A stretch of DNA of 64,000 nt from Streptomyces sp. NRRL S-337 (GTDB taxonomy: Bacteria > Actinomycetota > Actinomycetes > Streptomycetales > Streptomycetaceae), in NCBI RefSeq assembly GCF_000720175.1, contig NZ_JOIX01000010.1, positions 1 to 64,000 of the forward strand, written 5' to 3'. The notes beneath the pieces are model-generated. The model saw nothing but the letters and a program-made list of their open reading frames with translations, was not told where the DNA came from and searched no databases. A program made the translations under genes and the position numbers. Of this stretch, positions 44,925-54,634 are shown piece after piece. The number at the start of each line of letters is the position of its first letter. Position 1 is the first letter of the stretch.

Positions 44925-45731
44925 GTGCAGTTCCGCCAACAGGCCCTTTCCAAGCTGCAGTCGCCCGAGGAAATCGATCTGCCGGTGCGTTTCGCCCGGC
45001 CACAGGGACTGCTCGTCCTGATCGTCACGGTCCTCTGCGTGCTCGCCGCCGCCGTATGGGCGGTGACCGGCACCGTCTCCTCCACCCTCACCGCACCCGG
45101 GATCCTCACCCACGGCCAGGGCAGCTACGTGCTGCAGAGCCCCGTGGCGGGACAGGTCACCGCCGTACTCGCCCAGGAAGGCCGGCAGGTGGCCGCGGGC
45201 GCCCCGGTCCTCAAGGTCCGCACCGCCCGGGGCACCGCCGTCGTCCGCGCGATCGCCGCCGGCCGGCTGACCTCGATGGTCGCCACCATCGGCTCGGTCG
45301 TCACCACGGGCGCGGACGTGGCCTCCGTCGAACGCGTGGCACACGCCGGGGACCCCCTGACGGCGACGCTCTACGTACCGGCCGAGAACGGCGCCTCCGT
45401 CCCCGTCGGCGCCTCCGTCGACCTCACCGTCCAGTCCGTGCCCAACCAGCAGTACGGCGTGCTGCGCGGCCGGGTCAAGGCCGTCGGCCGGACCGCCCAG
45501 ACCCGCCAGCGGATCGGCGCCTACCTGGGCAGCAGCCAGCTCGGCGAGCAGTTCTCCAAGGCCGGCCCGCCGGTCGCCGTCCTGGTACAGCTCGACCGCG
45601 CTCCGGGGAACAGGTCCGGCTACGCCTGGTCCACCTCCGACGGCCCGCCCTACACCGTCGACTCCATGACGCTGGCCAGCGGCGCCGTCCACCTCGCCGC
45701 GCAGCACCCGATCGATTGGCTGCTGCCGTGA
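44925..45731 (+). CDS. HlyD-type membrane-fusion protein of the peptide exporter
   Basis: 268 aa. One N-terminal membrane helix (GLLVLIVTVLCVLAAAVWAV) and a beta-barrel/lipoyl-like domain outside, with the paired lipoyl halves QSPVAGQVTAVLAQEGRQV and IAAGRLTSMVATIGSVV. It resembles the NHLM-type HlyD proteins that accompany peptidase-ABC exporters. GTG 44925 has GAGGGAAG upstream. The stop overlaps the next start (GTGA at 45728-45731). Confidence 0.88.
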   Translation: MQFRQQALSKLQSPEEIDLPVRFARPQGLLVLIVTVLCVLAAAVWAVTGTVSSTLTAPGILTHGQGSYVLQSPVAGQVTAVLAQEGRQVAAGAPVLKVRTARGTAVVRAIAAGRLTSMVATIGSVVTTGADVASVERVAHAGDPLTATLYVPAENGASVPVGASVDLTVQSVPNQQYGVLRGRVKAVGRTAQTRQRIGAYLGSSQLGEQFSKAGPPVAVLVQLDRAPGNRSGYAWSTSDGPPYTVDSMTLASGAVHLAAQHPIDWLLP

Positions 45732-48010
45732 CCGCATCCCAGGACTCCGCACCCCCGCAGGACCGGCTGCCGCCGCCCGGCCGCGGCCGGCACCGCCCCG
45801 AGGCCGCACCCGGCGCCCGCCGCCGCCGCGCCGCCCCGCCCGCGCCGCCCAAGAAGGTCAAGGCCGTCCGCACCCCCACCGTCCTCCAGATGGAGGCCGT
45901 GGAATGCGGCGCCGCCTCCCTGGCGATGGTGCTCGCCCACTACGGACGCCACGTCCCCCTGGAGGAGCTGCGGATCGCCTGCGGCGTCTCCCGCGACGGC
46001 TCCCGCGCCAGCAACCTGCTCAAGGCCGCCCGCAGTTACGGCCTGCAGGCCAAGGGCATGCAGATGGAAACCGCCGCGCTCGCCGAGGTCCAGGCCCCGG
46101 CCATCCTCTTCTGGGAGTTCAACCACTACGTCGTCTACGACGGCATGGGCCGCCGGATGGGCCGTCGCGGCGTGCACATCAACGACCCCGACAAGGGCCG
46201 CCGCTTCGTGCCCACGGAGGACTTCGACACCAGCTTCACCGGCGTCGCCCTGGTCTTCGAACCGTCCGAGTCCTTCCGCAAGGGCGGCCGCAAGCCCGGC
46301 GTCCTCGGCGCCGTGCCCGCCCGGATGCGCGGCACCACCGGCACCCTGCTCGCCGCCCTCCTCGCCAGCCTGCTGCTGGTCGCGGTCGGCGCCGCGGTGC
46401 CCGCGCTCAGCCGGACGTACATCGACATGTTCCTGATCGGCAACCAGACGTCGATGCTGGGGCCGCTCTTCGCGTCGATGGCCGCGATGGTCGCGCTCAC
46501 CGCCGTCCTCACCGGACTGCAACAGGCCAACCTGCTGCGCGGCCGGATCATCTCCTCCACCCTCACCAGCGCCCGCTTCCTGCGCCATCTGCTCCGGCTC
46601 CCGGTCACCTTCTTCGCCCAGCGCAGCCCGGCCGACCTGGTCCAGCGCCTGCAGTCCAACGACGCGGTCGCCGAAACCCTCGCCCGGGACCTCGCCGCCG
46701 CCGGCGTGGACGGCATCGTCGTCGTCCTCTACGCCCTGCTGCTGTGGACCTACGACCCGCAGCTCACCGTCATCGGCGTCGGCATCGCCCTGCTCAACGT
46801 CGTCGCCATGCGGATCGTGATCCGGCTGCGCGCCACCCACACCGCCAAACTCCGCGCCGACACCGCCCGGCTCACCAACACCGCCTACACCGGCCTGCAG
46901 CTCATCGAGACCATGAAGGCCACCGGCGGGGAGAACGGCTACTTCCGCCGCTGGGCCGGCCAGCACGCGGCCACCCTGGAGGAACAGCAGCGGCTCGGCG
47001 TCCCCAGCGCCTGGCTGGCCGTCGTCGCGCCCACCCTCGCCACCCTCAACAGCGCCCTGATCCTCTGGATCGGCGGACTGCGGGCCGTCGAGGGCCACAT
47101 CTCCATCGGCCTGCTGGTCGCCTTCCAGGCACTGGTCACCCGCTTCACCGCGCCCATCACCCGGCTCAACGGCGTCGCCGGCCGCATCCAGGACTTCGCC
47201 GCCGACGTGGCCCGCCTCAAGGACGTCGAGTCCTTCCCCGCCGACAGCCTCTACACCCGGTCCGGCCCGGACGGCGACACCCGCCGGCTCAAGGGCCATG
47301 TGACGCTGGAGAACATCACCTTCGGCTACAGCCCGCTGGACAAACCGCTGCTCACCGGCTTCTCCCTGGCCGTCGGCCCGGGCCGCCAGGTCGCCCTGGT
47401 CGGCGGCTCCGGCAGCGGCAAGTCCACCGTCTCCCGGCTGATATCCGGCCTCTACAGCCCCTGGGAAGGCACCATCCGCATCGACGGACAGCGCCTGGAG
47501 GACCTCTCCCGCAGCGCGCTCGCCGGCTCCGTCTCCTTCGTCGACCAGGACGTCTTCCTCTTCGAGGGAACGGTCCGGGACAACGTGGCGCTGTGGGACC
47601 CCTCCATCCCCGACGACGCCGTCATCACCGCCCTCAAGGACGCCGCCCTCTACGACGACGTCATCGCCCGCCGCCCGGACGGCATCCACAGCCGGGTCGA
47701 ACAGGACGGCCGCAACTTCTCCGGCGGCCAGCGGCAGCGCCTGGAGATCGCCCGCGCCCTGGTCCGGCGCCCCAGCATCCTCGTCCTCGACGAGGTCACC
47801 AGCGCCCTCGACGCGCAGACCGAACAGATCATCATGGACAACCTGCGGCGGCGCGGCTGCGCCTGCGTCGTCATCGCCCACCGGCTCAGCACCGTCCGCG
47901 ACAGCGACGAGATCGTCGTCCTCGACCACGGCGTGGTCGTCGAACGCGGCCGCCACGAGGACCTGGTCGCCGCCGGAGGCGCGTACGCCGAGCTGGTCAA
48001 GGAGCACTGA
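45728..48010 (+). CDS. peptidase-containing ABC exporter (C39 peptidase, NHLM type)
   Basis: 760 aa. An Arg/Pro-rich N-terminal extension, a C39 peptidase domain (about 50-190) with the catalytic Cys in VECGAASLAMVLAHYG, His in FNHYVVYDG and Asp in HINDPDKG, six membrane helices, and an ATPase with Walker A GGSGSGKST, signature FSGGQRQR and Walker B ILVLDEVTSALD. It should cleave the double-glycine leader and export the core peptide. GTG 45728 overlaps the HlyD stop; a single base separates it from the next gene. Confidence 0.95.
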   Translation: MTASQDSAPPQDRLPPPGRGRHRPEAAPGARRRRAAPPAPPKKVKAVRTPTVLQMEAVECGAASLAMVLAHYGRHVPLEELRIACGVSRDGSRASNLLKAARSYGLQAKGMQMETAALAEVQAPAILFWEFNHYVVYDGMGRRMGRRGVHINDPDKGRRFVPTEDFDTSFTGVALVFEPSESFRKGGRKPGVLGAVPARMRGTTGTLLAALLASLLLVAVGAAVPALSRTYIDMFLIGNQTSMLGPLFASMAAMVALTAVLTGLQQANLLRGRIISSTLTSARFLRHLLRLPVTFFAQRSPADLVQRLQSNDAVAETLARDLAAAGVDGIVVVLYALLLWTYDPQLTVIGVGIALLNVVAMRIVIRLRATHTAKLRADTARLTNTAYTGLQLIETMKATGGENGYFRRWAGQHAATLEEQQRLGVPSAWLAVVAPTLATLNSALILWIGGLRAVEGHISIGLLVAFQALVTRFTAPITRLNGVAGRIQDFAADVARLKDVESFPADSLYTRSGPDGDTRRLKGHVTLENITFGYSPLDKPLLTGFSLAVGPGRQVALVGGSGSGKSTVSRLISGLYSPWEGTIRIDGQRLEDLSRSALAGSVSFVDQDVFLFEGTVRDNVALWDPSIPDDAVITALKDAALYDDVIARRPDGIHSRVEQDGRNFSGGQRQRLEIARALVRRPSILVLDEVTSALDAQTEQIIMDNLRRRGCACVVIAHRLSTVRDSDEIVVLDHGVVVERGRHEDLVAAGGAYAELVKEH

Positions 48011-48011
48011 G

Positions 48012-50894
48012 GTGTCAGCCCTGCCCCCGTTCCCGCACGCGGGACCCGGCGAGACCGACGCGGTGACGCAGGCCCTGGGCGGCCTCGGCACGCACGTCGA
48101 CTGCGCCGGGCTGCGCAGCGTCCCCCTCGAAGGGCCGCACGTGCTGTGGCTGGTCACCGCCGGCGCGCTCGACCTGTTCGCGGTCGACGCCGCGGCGGAG
48201 GGCCACTGGCACTTCCTCGGGCGGCTCGAACCCGGCGCCCTGCTCCTCGGCCCGGTCGACGGCCCCCAGCACACCCTGCTCGGCCGCCCCTCGCAGGACT
48301 GCGCGGTGCGCCGGATCCCGCTGCGCGAGCTGCCCCGTTGGGACTACGGCGGGTACGGCGAGCAGACCGACACCGGCGCGCAGCCCCTGTACGGCGCGCC
48401 CGGCGGCTACGGCCACCCCGCGGCGTACGGCCCGCTGGAGCACGCCTTCGCGCTGGGCACCGCCCGCAGCCTGGGCGTGCTCTTCGAGGCGCCGCTGGAC
48501 GGCCGGCCCGGCGACGAGGCGGTGGCCGACGACGACGTCCTGTGGATGCCGGTCCCGCCCGGCAGCGTCCAGTACGGCGCCTCCTACAGCGCGGAGGCCG
48601 CCGCCGACCTGCTCGTCGACCCCGAGCTGTGGCAGCGGATGGTCAACCAGCAGTACCGGCTGCTGTCCGCCGTCGACCGCTGGATCGAGCAGCTGGAGCG
48701 CGCCCACGAGGACCGTACGGCGGCCGGCATCAAGGCCGGTGAGGCCGTCCGCGAACGCGCCGACCAGGCGCTGCTGGCCTCCATCGGCCGCCAGGACCGC
48801 GGCGGGCGGGGAGGCGCCGGGACGGACCGGGCCGGCGACGACACCACCTTCGCGGTCTGCCGCACGGTCGCCGAGGCCGCCGGCATCACCCTGACCGAAC
48901 CCCCCAGGGGCGGCGCCGTCAACGACCGCATCAGCCCCGTCGAACGGATCGCGGTCAGCTCCCGGGTCCGCACCCGCGCGGTCCGGCTCACCGGCACCTG
49001 GTGGCGGACCGACACCGGCCCCCTGGTCGGCCACCGCGCCAAGTCCGGCGCCCCCGTGGCGCTGCTGTGGCGCCGCGGACGCTACGAGGCGGTCAACCCC
49101 GTCTCCGGCCTGCGGATGCGGATCGGCAAGGACAACGCCGACGAGTTCGAGGCCCGCGCCGTCATGTTCTACCGCCCGCTGCCCGAGCGGCCGATGACCA
49201 TGTGGCGGCTGATGCGCTTCAGCCTGCGCGGCACCCGCACCGACGTCCGCAACCTGGCCCTCAGCGGACTGGTGACGGTCGCCCTCGGCGCGCTCGTCCC
49301 GATCGCGACCGGCAAGGTCCTCGGGGTGTACGTCCCGGCCGCCGACAAGGGCCTGATCGTGCAGGTGGCGCTGGCCGTCATCATCAGCAGCGTGGTCGCC
49401 GCCGCCTTCATGCTGCTGCAGAGCCTCACCGTGCTGCGCATGGAGGGCCGCATCGAGAGCGCACTGCAACCGGCCGTCTGGGACCGGCTGCTGCGGCTGC
49501 CGACCAAGTTCTTCACCGAACGCTCCACCGGCGAACTGGCCAGCGCCGCGATGGGCATCAGCGCCATCCGCCGGGTGCTGTCCGGCATCGGCCCGGTGGC
49601 CGTGCAGTCCACGACCATCGGCGCGATGAACCTCGTCCTGCTCCTCGTCTACAGCGTGCCGCTGGCGCTCGCCGCGCTCGGCATGCTGCTCGTCATCGGG
49701 GCGGTGTTCCTCACCATGGGGCTGTGGGAGCTGCGCTGGCAACGGCGGCTGATCAAGCTGTCCAACAAGCTCAACAACCAGGCGTTCCAGACCCTGCGCG
49801 GACTGCCCAAGCTGCGGGTCGCCGCGGCCGAGAGCTTCGCCTACGCCGCCTGGGCCCGGGAGTTCGCCCGGTCCCGGGAGCTCCAGCAGAAGGCCGGCCG
49901 GATCAAGAACCTCACCACCGTCCTCAACGCCGTCTACCTGCCGCTGTGCTCGCTGACCCTGTTCATGCTGCTGGCCGGCCCGGCCCGCGGCACCATGTCG
50001 GCCGGCTCGTTCCTCACCTTCAACACCTCGGTCACCATGCTGCTGACCTCGGTCACCCAGATCACCGGCGCCTTCGTCTCGGCCGCCGCCGCGCTGCCGA
50101 TGTTCGAAGAGATCAGGCCGGTGCTGGACGAGGCACCGGAGGTACGCGGCGCCAGCGCCCAGCCCGGCACCCTCACCGGCGCCATCGAGGCCAAGAAGCT
50201 CTCCTTCCGCTACACCGACGACGGCCCGCTGGTCCTCGACGACATCTCCCTCCAGGTCCACCCGGGCGAATTCGTCGCCGTCGTCGGCCCCAGCGGCTGC
50301 GGCAAGTCCACCCTGCTGCGGCTGCTGATCGGCTTCGACAAGCCCACCTCGGGCAGCGTCCTCTACGACGGCCAGGACCTCGGAGCGCTGGACCAGGCCG
50401 CGGTCCGCCGTCAGTGCGGCGTCGTCCTGCAGAACGCCCAGCCGCTCACCGGCTCCATCCTGGACTGCATCTGCGGCGCCGAGTCCTTCACCCAGGAGGA
50501 GGCCTGGGCGGCCGCCGAGATGGCGGGCCTGGCCGAGGACATCAAGCGGATGCCGATGGGCCTGCACACCATGATCTCCGGCGGCGGCGCGATCTCCGGC
50601 GGACAGCGGCAGCGCCTGATGATCGCCCAGGCCCTGGTCCGGCGGCCGCGGATCCTCTTCTTCGACGAGGCCACCAGCGCCCTGGACAACGAGACCCAGC
50701 GCATCGTCATCGACAGCACCCGCAAGCTCAGCGCCAGCCGCCTGGTGATCGCCCACCGGCTCTCCACCGTCATGGACGCCGACCGGGTGATCGTCATGGC
50801 GGACGGCCGGATCGTCGAGCAGGGCGCCCCGGTCGCACTCCTCGCCGACACCGGCGGCCGGCTGCACGACCTGGTGCGCCGTCAGATGACCTGA
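48012..50894 (+). CDS. second NHLM-type ABC transporter (peptidase-less, long N-terminus)
   Basis: 960 aa. The first 370 residues are an unusual soluble region (cNMP-binding-like folds such as LWLVTAGALDLFAVDAAAEG, then a central helical part), followed by a membrane domain and an ATPase (GPSGCGKST, ISGGQRQRLMIAQA, ILFFDEATSALD). In NHLM systems this subunit pairs with the peptidase-ABC protein; the pair may form a heterodimeric exporter. No peptidase motif is present. GTG 48012 starts 1 nt after the previous stop. Confidence 0.93.
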   Translation: MSALPPFPHAGPGETDAVTQALGGLGTHVDCAGLRSVPLEGPHVLWLVTAGALDLFAVDAAAEGHWHFLGRLEPGALLLGPVDGPQHTLLGRPSQDCAVRRIPLRELPRWDYGGYGEQTDTGAQPLYGAPGGYGHPAAYGPLEHAFALGTARSLGVLFEAPLDGRPGDEAVADDDVLWMPVPPGSVQYGASYSAEAAADLLVDPELWQRMVNQQYRLLSAVDRWIEQLERAHEDRTAAGIKAGEAVRERADQALLASIGRQDRGGRGGAGTDRAGDDTTFAVCRTVAEAAGITLTEPPRGGAVNDRISPVERIAVSSRVRTRAVRLTGTWWRTDTGPLVGHRAKSGAPVALLWRRGRYEAVNPVSGLRMRIGKDNADEFEARAVMFYRPLPERPMTMWRLMRFSLRGTRTDVRNLALSGLVTVALGALVPIATGKVLGVYVPAADKGLIVQVALAVIISSVVAAAFMLLQSLTVLRMEGRIESALQPAVWDRLLRLPTKFFTERSTGELASAAMGISAIRRVLSGIGPVAVQSTTIGAMNLVLLLVYSVPLALAALGMLLVIGAVFLTMGLWELRWQRRLIKLSNKLNNQAFQTLRGLPKLRVAAAESFAYAAWAREFARSRELQQKAGRIKNLTTVLNAVYLPLCSLTLFMLLAGPARGTMSAGSFLTFNTSVTMLLTSVTQITGAFVSAAAALPMFEEIRPVLDEAPEVRGASAQPGTLTGAIEAKKLSFRYTDDGPLVLDDISLQVHPGEFVAVVGPSGCGKSTLLRLLIGFDKPTSGSVLYDGQDLGALDQAAVRRQCGVVLQNAQPLTGSILDCICGAESFTQEEAWAAAEMAGLAEDIKRMPMGLHTMISGGGAISGGQRQRLMIAQALVRRPRILFFDEATSALDNETQRIVIDSTRKLSASRLVIAHRLSTVMDADRVIVMADGRIVEQGAPVALLADTGGRLHDLVRRQMT

Positions 50895-50998
50895 TCTGAG
50901 ACCGCACCCGCCCGGGACCGGCCGCGCCGCCGGACGAGCCGTTCCCGCTCTCCCCGCCCTGCACCGCATATCGTGCCAGGCATCGGACGGAGGATGAG

Positions 50999-51457
50999 AT
51001 GGCCACGGCGCGAAACCTGTTCGACGCGATGCCCCCCGAGCAGCGGCGGATGCTGACCGAGCTCGCCCGCGAGGTGGCGCTGCCCCGCGCCACCCGGCTC
51101 TTCGAGGAGGGCCGGCGGGCGGACCGGTTCTGGATCGTCCGCAGCGGCCAGGTCGCCCTCGACCAGCACGTCCCCGGCCGTCAGCCGGCCGTCGTGGAAA
51201 CCCTCGGCCGGGACGAACTCCTCGGCTGGTCCTGGCTGTTCCCGCCCTACCTGTGGCACCTCGGCGCGCGGACCGTCGGCCCGGTGGCGGCGGTCGAGTT
51301 CGACGCCCCGGCGGTCCGCGAGCTGTGCGACCGCGACCCGGTCCTCGGCCGGGCGGTGTACCGCTACGTCGCCGAGACCGTCTCCCGCCGGCTGCACGGC
51401 ACCCGCACCCGGCTGCTCGACCTCTACGGCCCCGAGGGCAGCGGCTTCGACGACTGA
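50999..51457 (+). CDS. cyclic-nucleotide-binding domain protein lacking a DNA-binding part
   Basis: 152 aa. A Crp/Fnr-type cyclic-nucleotide-binding fold (LFEEGRRADRFWIVRSGQVAL, VETLGRDELLGWSWLFPP) followed by the long C-helix (VYRYVAETVSRRLHGTRTRLLDLY). There is no helix-turn-helix, so it cannot bind DNA in the Crp manner. It sits 104 bp after the exporter, in the same direction, and resembles the cNMP-like folds in the N-terminus of the second ABC protein. It may modulate that exporter; this is inferred. Confidence 0.82.
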   Translation: MATARNLFDAMPPEQRRMLTELAREVALPRATRLFEEGRRADRFWIVRSGQVALDQHVPGRQPAVVETLGRDELLGWSWLFPPYLWHLGARTVGPVAAVEFDAPAVRELCDRDPVLGRAVYRYVAETVSRRLHGTRTRLLDLYGPEGSGFDD

Positions 51458-51619
51458 ACGGGCGGGGCCGCGCGAAAGGCACCCAGCCACCCTCCCCGAC
51501 GCGAAAAGCACCCGCACCTCCGGAACCGCACCCCGAAACCGGCCGACTACCTGTGCCGGGCCGTGTCCACGGCCCCCCGGCCGGGCGGACCGGCCGCGGA
51601 AGCGTAGGGGAGAAGCACC

Positions 51620-52687
51620 ATGCGTCCTGGGAAGTTGTGCGGTCTGGCCGTGGTGGTGGCACTGAGCGCCACCGCGTGCGCCGGCGGGGGAGCGGATACC
51701 GGCCCGGACACCGCCGCCCGGGGCGGCGCCGGTTTCCCGGTGCGGATCGCCGACTGCAAGGGCACCAGGACCACCTTCACCGCCCCGCCGCGCAGAATCG
51801 TCACCAGCAATGCCTCCGCCCTGGAGATGCTGCTCCGGCTGGGCGCCGGCGACCGCGTCATCGGCACCGGCTTCCCCCCGGGCAAGGGCACCCTGCCCGC
51901 GGACCTCGACGCCCGCGCCCGCAAGGTGCCCGTCCTCGGCAAGCACCTCATCGCCAAGGAGAAACTGCTCGGCTCGGGAGCCGACCTCTACATCGACACC
52001 TTCGCCTCGATGGGCCACATGGGCGGCGCCGGGGACGCACCCACCGACGACGAGTTCGCGGCGGCCGGCATCAAGCACCTCTACCTCGCCTCCACCGCCT
52101 GCGCGCCCATGGCGAAGCAGCCGCAGCGGGACCTCTCCGGGGTGGAGGGCGACATCCGGCGGCTCGGCGCGGTCACCGGTACGGCCGACCGCGCCGAGCA
52201 GCTCGTCGCGGGCATGCGGGCCAAGGTCGCCGCCGTGCGGAAGGCCGTCGGCACCGTCCCCGAGCGGCAGCGGCCGACGTACTTCTTCTTCGACTACGAC
52301 GCCGGCACCAAACAGCCCCTCGCGGTCTGCCGCAAGCAGGTCGCCCACGCCGTCCTCACGCAGGCCGGCGCCCGCAACGTCTTCGCCGGCTGCGACGGCG
52401 ACTTCCGCCCCGTCTCCTGGGAGGACGTGGTCGCCAAGGACCCGGACTGGATCCAGCTCGGGGTGCGCAACCGGGGGGACGCCGCGGCCACCGCCCGCGC
52501 CTTCGACGACGCGGCGGCGTTCCTGAAGAGCTTCCCCGCCACCAAGGGACTGACCGCGGTGAAGAAGGGGCACTTCCTGCGGATCGGTTCGGAGCGGACC
52601 ACGATCGCCGGGGTCGGCACCGCCGACACGGTCGAGGAGATCGCGCACACGCTCTACCCGGAACGGTTCAAGGGGGCCCGCCGGTGA
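51620..52687 (+). CDS. metallophore/cobalamin-type ABC substrate-binding lipoprotein
   Basis: 355 aa. Lipoprotein signal with lipid Cys at 20 (VVALSATAC), then a two-lobe class-III binding protein as in FecB/BtuF (RIVTSNASALEMLLRLGAGDRVIG; PVSWEDVVAKDPDWI). The family carries ferric siderophores, heme or cobalamin. A Cys-rich central segment (ASTACAPMA and AVCRKQVAHAVL, AGCDGDF) is not typical and might involve metal or disulfides. GTGA overlap with the permease gene shows translational coupling. Confidence 0.9.
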   Translation: MRPGKLCGLAVVVALSATACAGGGADTGPDTAARGGAGFPVRIADCKGTRTTFTAPPRRIVTSNASALEMLLRLGAGDRVIGTGFPPGKGTLPADLDARARKVPVLGKHLIAKEKLLGSGADLYIDTFASMGHMGGAGDAPTDDEFAAAGIKHLYLASTACAPMAKQPQRDLSGVEGDIRRLGAVTGTADRAEQLVAGMRAKVAAVRKAVGTVPERQRPTYFFFDYDAGTKQPLAVCRKQVAHAVLTQAGARNVFAGCDGDFRPVSWEDVVAKDPDWIQLGVRNRGDAAATARAFDDAAAFLKSFPATKGLTAVKKGHFLRIGSERTTIAGVGTADTVEEIAHTLYPERFKGARR

Positions 52688-53769
52688 CACCCGTCCTCGC
52701 CGACGCCCCCGGCCGGACGGAAGCCGACGACCGGACCGCGCGCCGGACCCCGCGCGCCGGGCTGCTCGCCCTCCTCCTGGGCGTCACCTTGCTGGCGGCC
52801 CTGACCGCCGCGGTCTCCGTCGGCGCCACCGCCATCCCGCCGGCGGAGGTCTGGTCGGTGGTCCTCCGGCGCCTGGGCGGCGCACAGCCCAGGCCGGGCA
52901 CCGACGACCTCATCGTCTGGCAACTGCGCGTGCCCCGGGCCCTGTTGGCCGCCCTGGTGGGCGCCGGCCTGGGTCTCGTGGGAACCGCGACCCAGGCGCT
53001 GGTCCGCAACCCGCTGGCCGACCCGTACCTGCTGGGCATCTCCAACGGCGCCTCGCTCGGCGCGGTCGCCGCGATCGTGCTGGGCGCGAGCACCGGCGGA
53101 CTGCTCGGCCTGGGGCTGTCCGCGGCCGCCTTCGCCGGCGCACTGGCCGCGTTCGCGCTGGTGTGGTGCCTGGCCCGGCGCGGCGGCGGATTCTCGCCGC
53201 TGCGGCTGGTGCTGGCCGGAGTGGGCGTCGGCCAGTTCCTCTCCGGGTTCACCAGCTACCTGGTCCTGCAGGCCGGCGACGAGCAGCAGACCCGCAGTGT
53301 GCTGTTCTGGCTGATGGGCAGCCTCAGCGGGGCCACCTGGAGCCTGCTGGCGCTGCCGGTGCTCGCCGTCGCGGCCGGGCTGCTGGCCCTCCAGGCCCGG
53401 GCCCGCGCCATGAACGCCCTGCTCATGGGCGACGAGACCGCCGCCGGCGTGGGCGTGCCGGTGACCCGGCTGCGCCGCGAACTGTTCGTGGTCACCAGCC
53501 TGCTGACCGGCGTCCTGGTCGCGGTCTCCGGCGCGGTCGGCTTCGTCGGCCTGATGGTGCCGCACCTGTGCCGGCTGGTCATCGGCGGCGACCACCGCCG
53601 GTTGCTGCCGCTGTCCGCGCTGACCGGGGCGCTGCTGCTGGTCGTGGTGGACCTGGTGTGCCGTACGGCCATGGACACCCAGGAACTGCCGGTCGGGGTG
53701 GTCACCGCGCTGATCGGCGCGCCCGCCCTGCTGTTCGTGCTGGACCGGCGGACGGCGGCCGACCGGTGA
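52684..53769 (+). CDS. FecCD-family ABC permease
   Basis: 361 aa, about 10 hydrophobic helices, membrane. The conserved segments LRVPRALLAALVGAGLGLVG, ATQALVRNPLADPYLLGISN and GAVGFVGLMVPHLCRLVIG are typical of FecCD/BtuC permeases for siderophores, heme or B12. GTG 52684 overlaps the binding-protein stop, and GTGA at 53766-53769 couples the ATPase. It will form a homodimer in the import complex. Confidence 0.95.
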   Translation: MTPVLADAPGRTEADDRTARRTPRAGLLALLLGVTLLAALTAAVSVGATAIPPAEVWSVVLRRLGGAQPRPGTDDLIVWQLRVPRALLAALVGAGLGLVGTATQALVRNPLADPYLLGISNGASLGAVAAIVLGASTGGLLGLGLSAAAFAGALAAFALVWCLARRGGGFSPLRLVLAGVGVGQFLSGFTSYLVLQAGDEQQTRSVLFWLMGSLSGATWSLLALPVLAVAAGLLALQARARAMNALLMGDETAAGVGVPVTRLRRELFVVTSLLTGVLVAVSGAVGFVGLMVPHLCRLVIGGDHRRLLPLSALTGALLLVVVDLVCRTAMDTQELPVGVVTALIGAPALLFVLDRRTAADR

Positions 53770-54554
53770 ACATCGCGATCGAGGACCTGCACGTCGGCTA
53801 CGCGGGCCACAACGTCGTCGCCGGGGTCCACCTGATGGCCGCCTCCGGCGAGATCGCCGGACTCGTCGGACCCAACGGCAGCGGCAAGTCCACCGTCCTC
53901 GGGACCGTCTACCGCCATCTGCGGCCCACCGCCGGACGCGTCCTGCTGGCCGGCACCGACCTGCGCACGCTCACCCCCGGCCGGGCCGCACGGCAGGTCG
54001 CCGCGCTGCCCCAGGAGCGCGGCAGCGACTTCGAACTGACCGTCCGCGAGGTCGTGATGATGGGGCGGACACCCTACAAACGGGCCTTCGCCGGGGATGA
54101 CGGCGAGGACCGGGAACGGGTGGCGCACGCGCTGGCCGCCGTCGGACTCGCCGGGCAGGAGGCCCGGAGGTTCTCCGCCCTCTCCGGCGGCGAACGCCAA
54201 CGCGCCCTGCTGGCCCGGGCGTTCGCCCAGGATCCGCAGGTGCTGGTGCTGGACGAACCCACCAACCACCTCGACATCCGCCACCAGGTCGAACTGCTCA
54301 CCCTGCTGCGTGACCGCCGCCGCACCACGCTGATCTCGCTGCACGACCTCAATGCCGCCGCCTCCCTCTGCGACCGGCTGCACGTGCTGCACGGCGGGCG
54401 GGTGGTGGCCTCCGGCACCCCGCGCGCGGTGCTCACCCCGGACCTGCTGGCCGAGGTCTTCGGCGTACGGGCCGCGGTGACCGAACACCCCCTCACCGGA
54501 GACCTGTTGATCGCCTACGACCACCGGGCGCCGCTGCCCGCGGAGCGCGGCTGA
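53766..54554 (+). CDS. ABC importer ATPase (FecE/BtuD type)
   Basis: 262 aa. Walker A VGPNGSGKSTVLG, Q-loop, signature LSGGERQRALLARAFA, Walker B VLVLDEPTNHLD and H-loop ISLHDL are all present. It drives the FecCD permease. A strong terminator lies between its stop and the convergent isocyanide synthase gene. Confidence 0.96.
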   Translation: MNIAIEDLHVGYAGHNVVAGVHLMAASGEIAGLVGPNGSGKSTVLGTVYRHLRPTAGRVLLAGTDLRTLTPGRAARQVAALPQERGSDFELTVREVVMMGRTPYKRAFAGDDGEDRERVAHALAAVGLAGQEARRFSALSGGERQRALLARAFAQDPQVLVLDEPTNHLDIRHQVELLTLLRDRRRTTLISLHDLNAAASLCDRLHVLHGGRVVASGTPRAVLTPDLLAEVFGVRAAVTEHPLTGDLLIAYDHRAPLPAERG

Positions 54555-54599
54555 CGGGGAAGCGGCGACGAACGGGGGACGGACGCACGGGGGGCCGAA

Positions 54600-54629
54600 G
54601 GGGGAGGGCGGCCTCGACCGCCCTCCCCC
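54600..54629. terminator. bidirectional terminator between ABC importer and isocyanide synthase
   Basis: Perfect 12-bp stem GGGGGAGGGCGG (54600-54611) with CCGCCCTCCCCC (54618-54629) and a 6-nt loop CCTCGA. Confidence 0.9.
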
Positions 54630-54634
54630 GGCGC

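Noticed and set aside
48015..51662. 1,215-codon minus-strand open frame
   Set aside because: It is antisense to the well-supported ABC and cNMP-binding genes and has Asp/Gly/Val-rich low-complexity composition.
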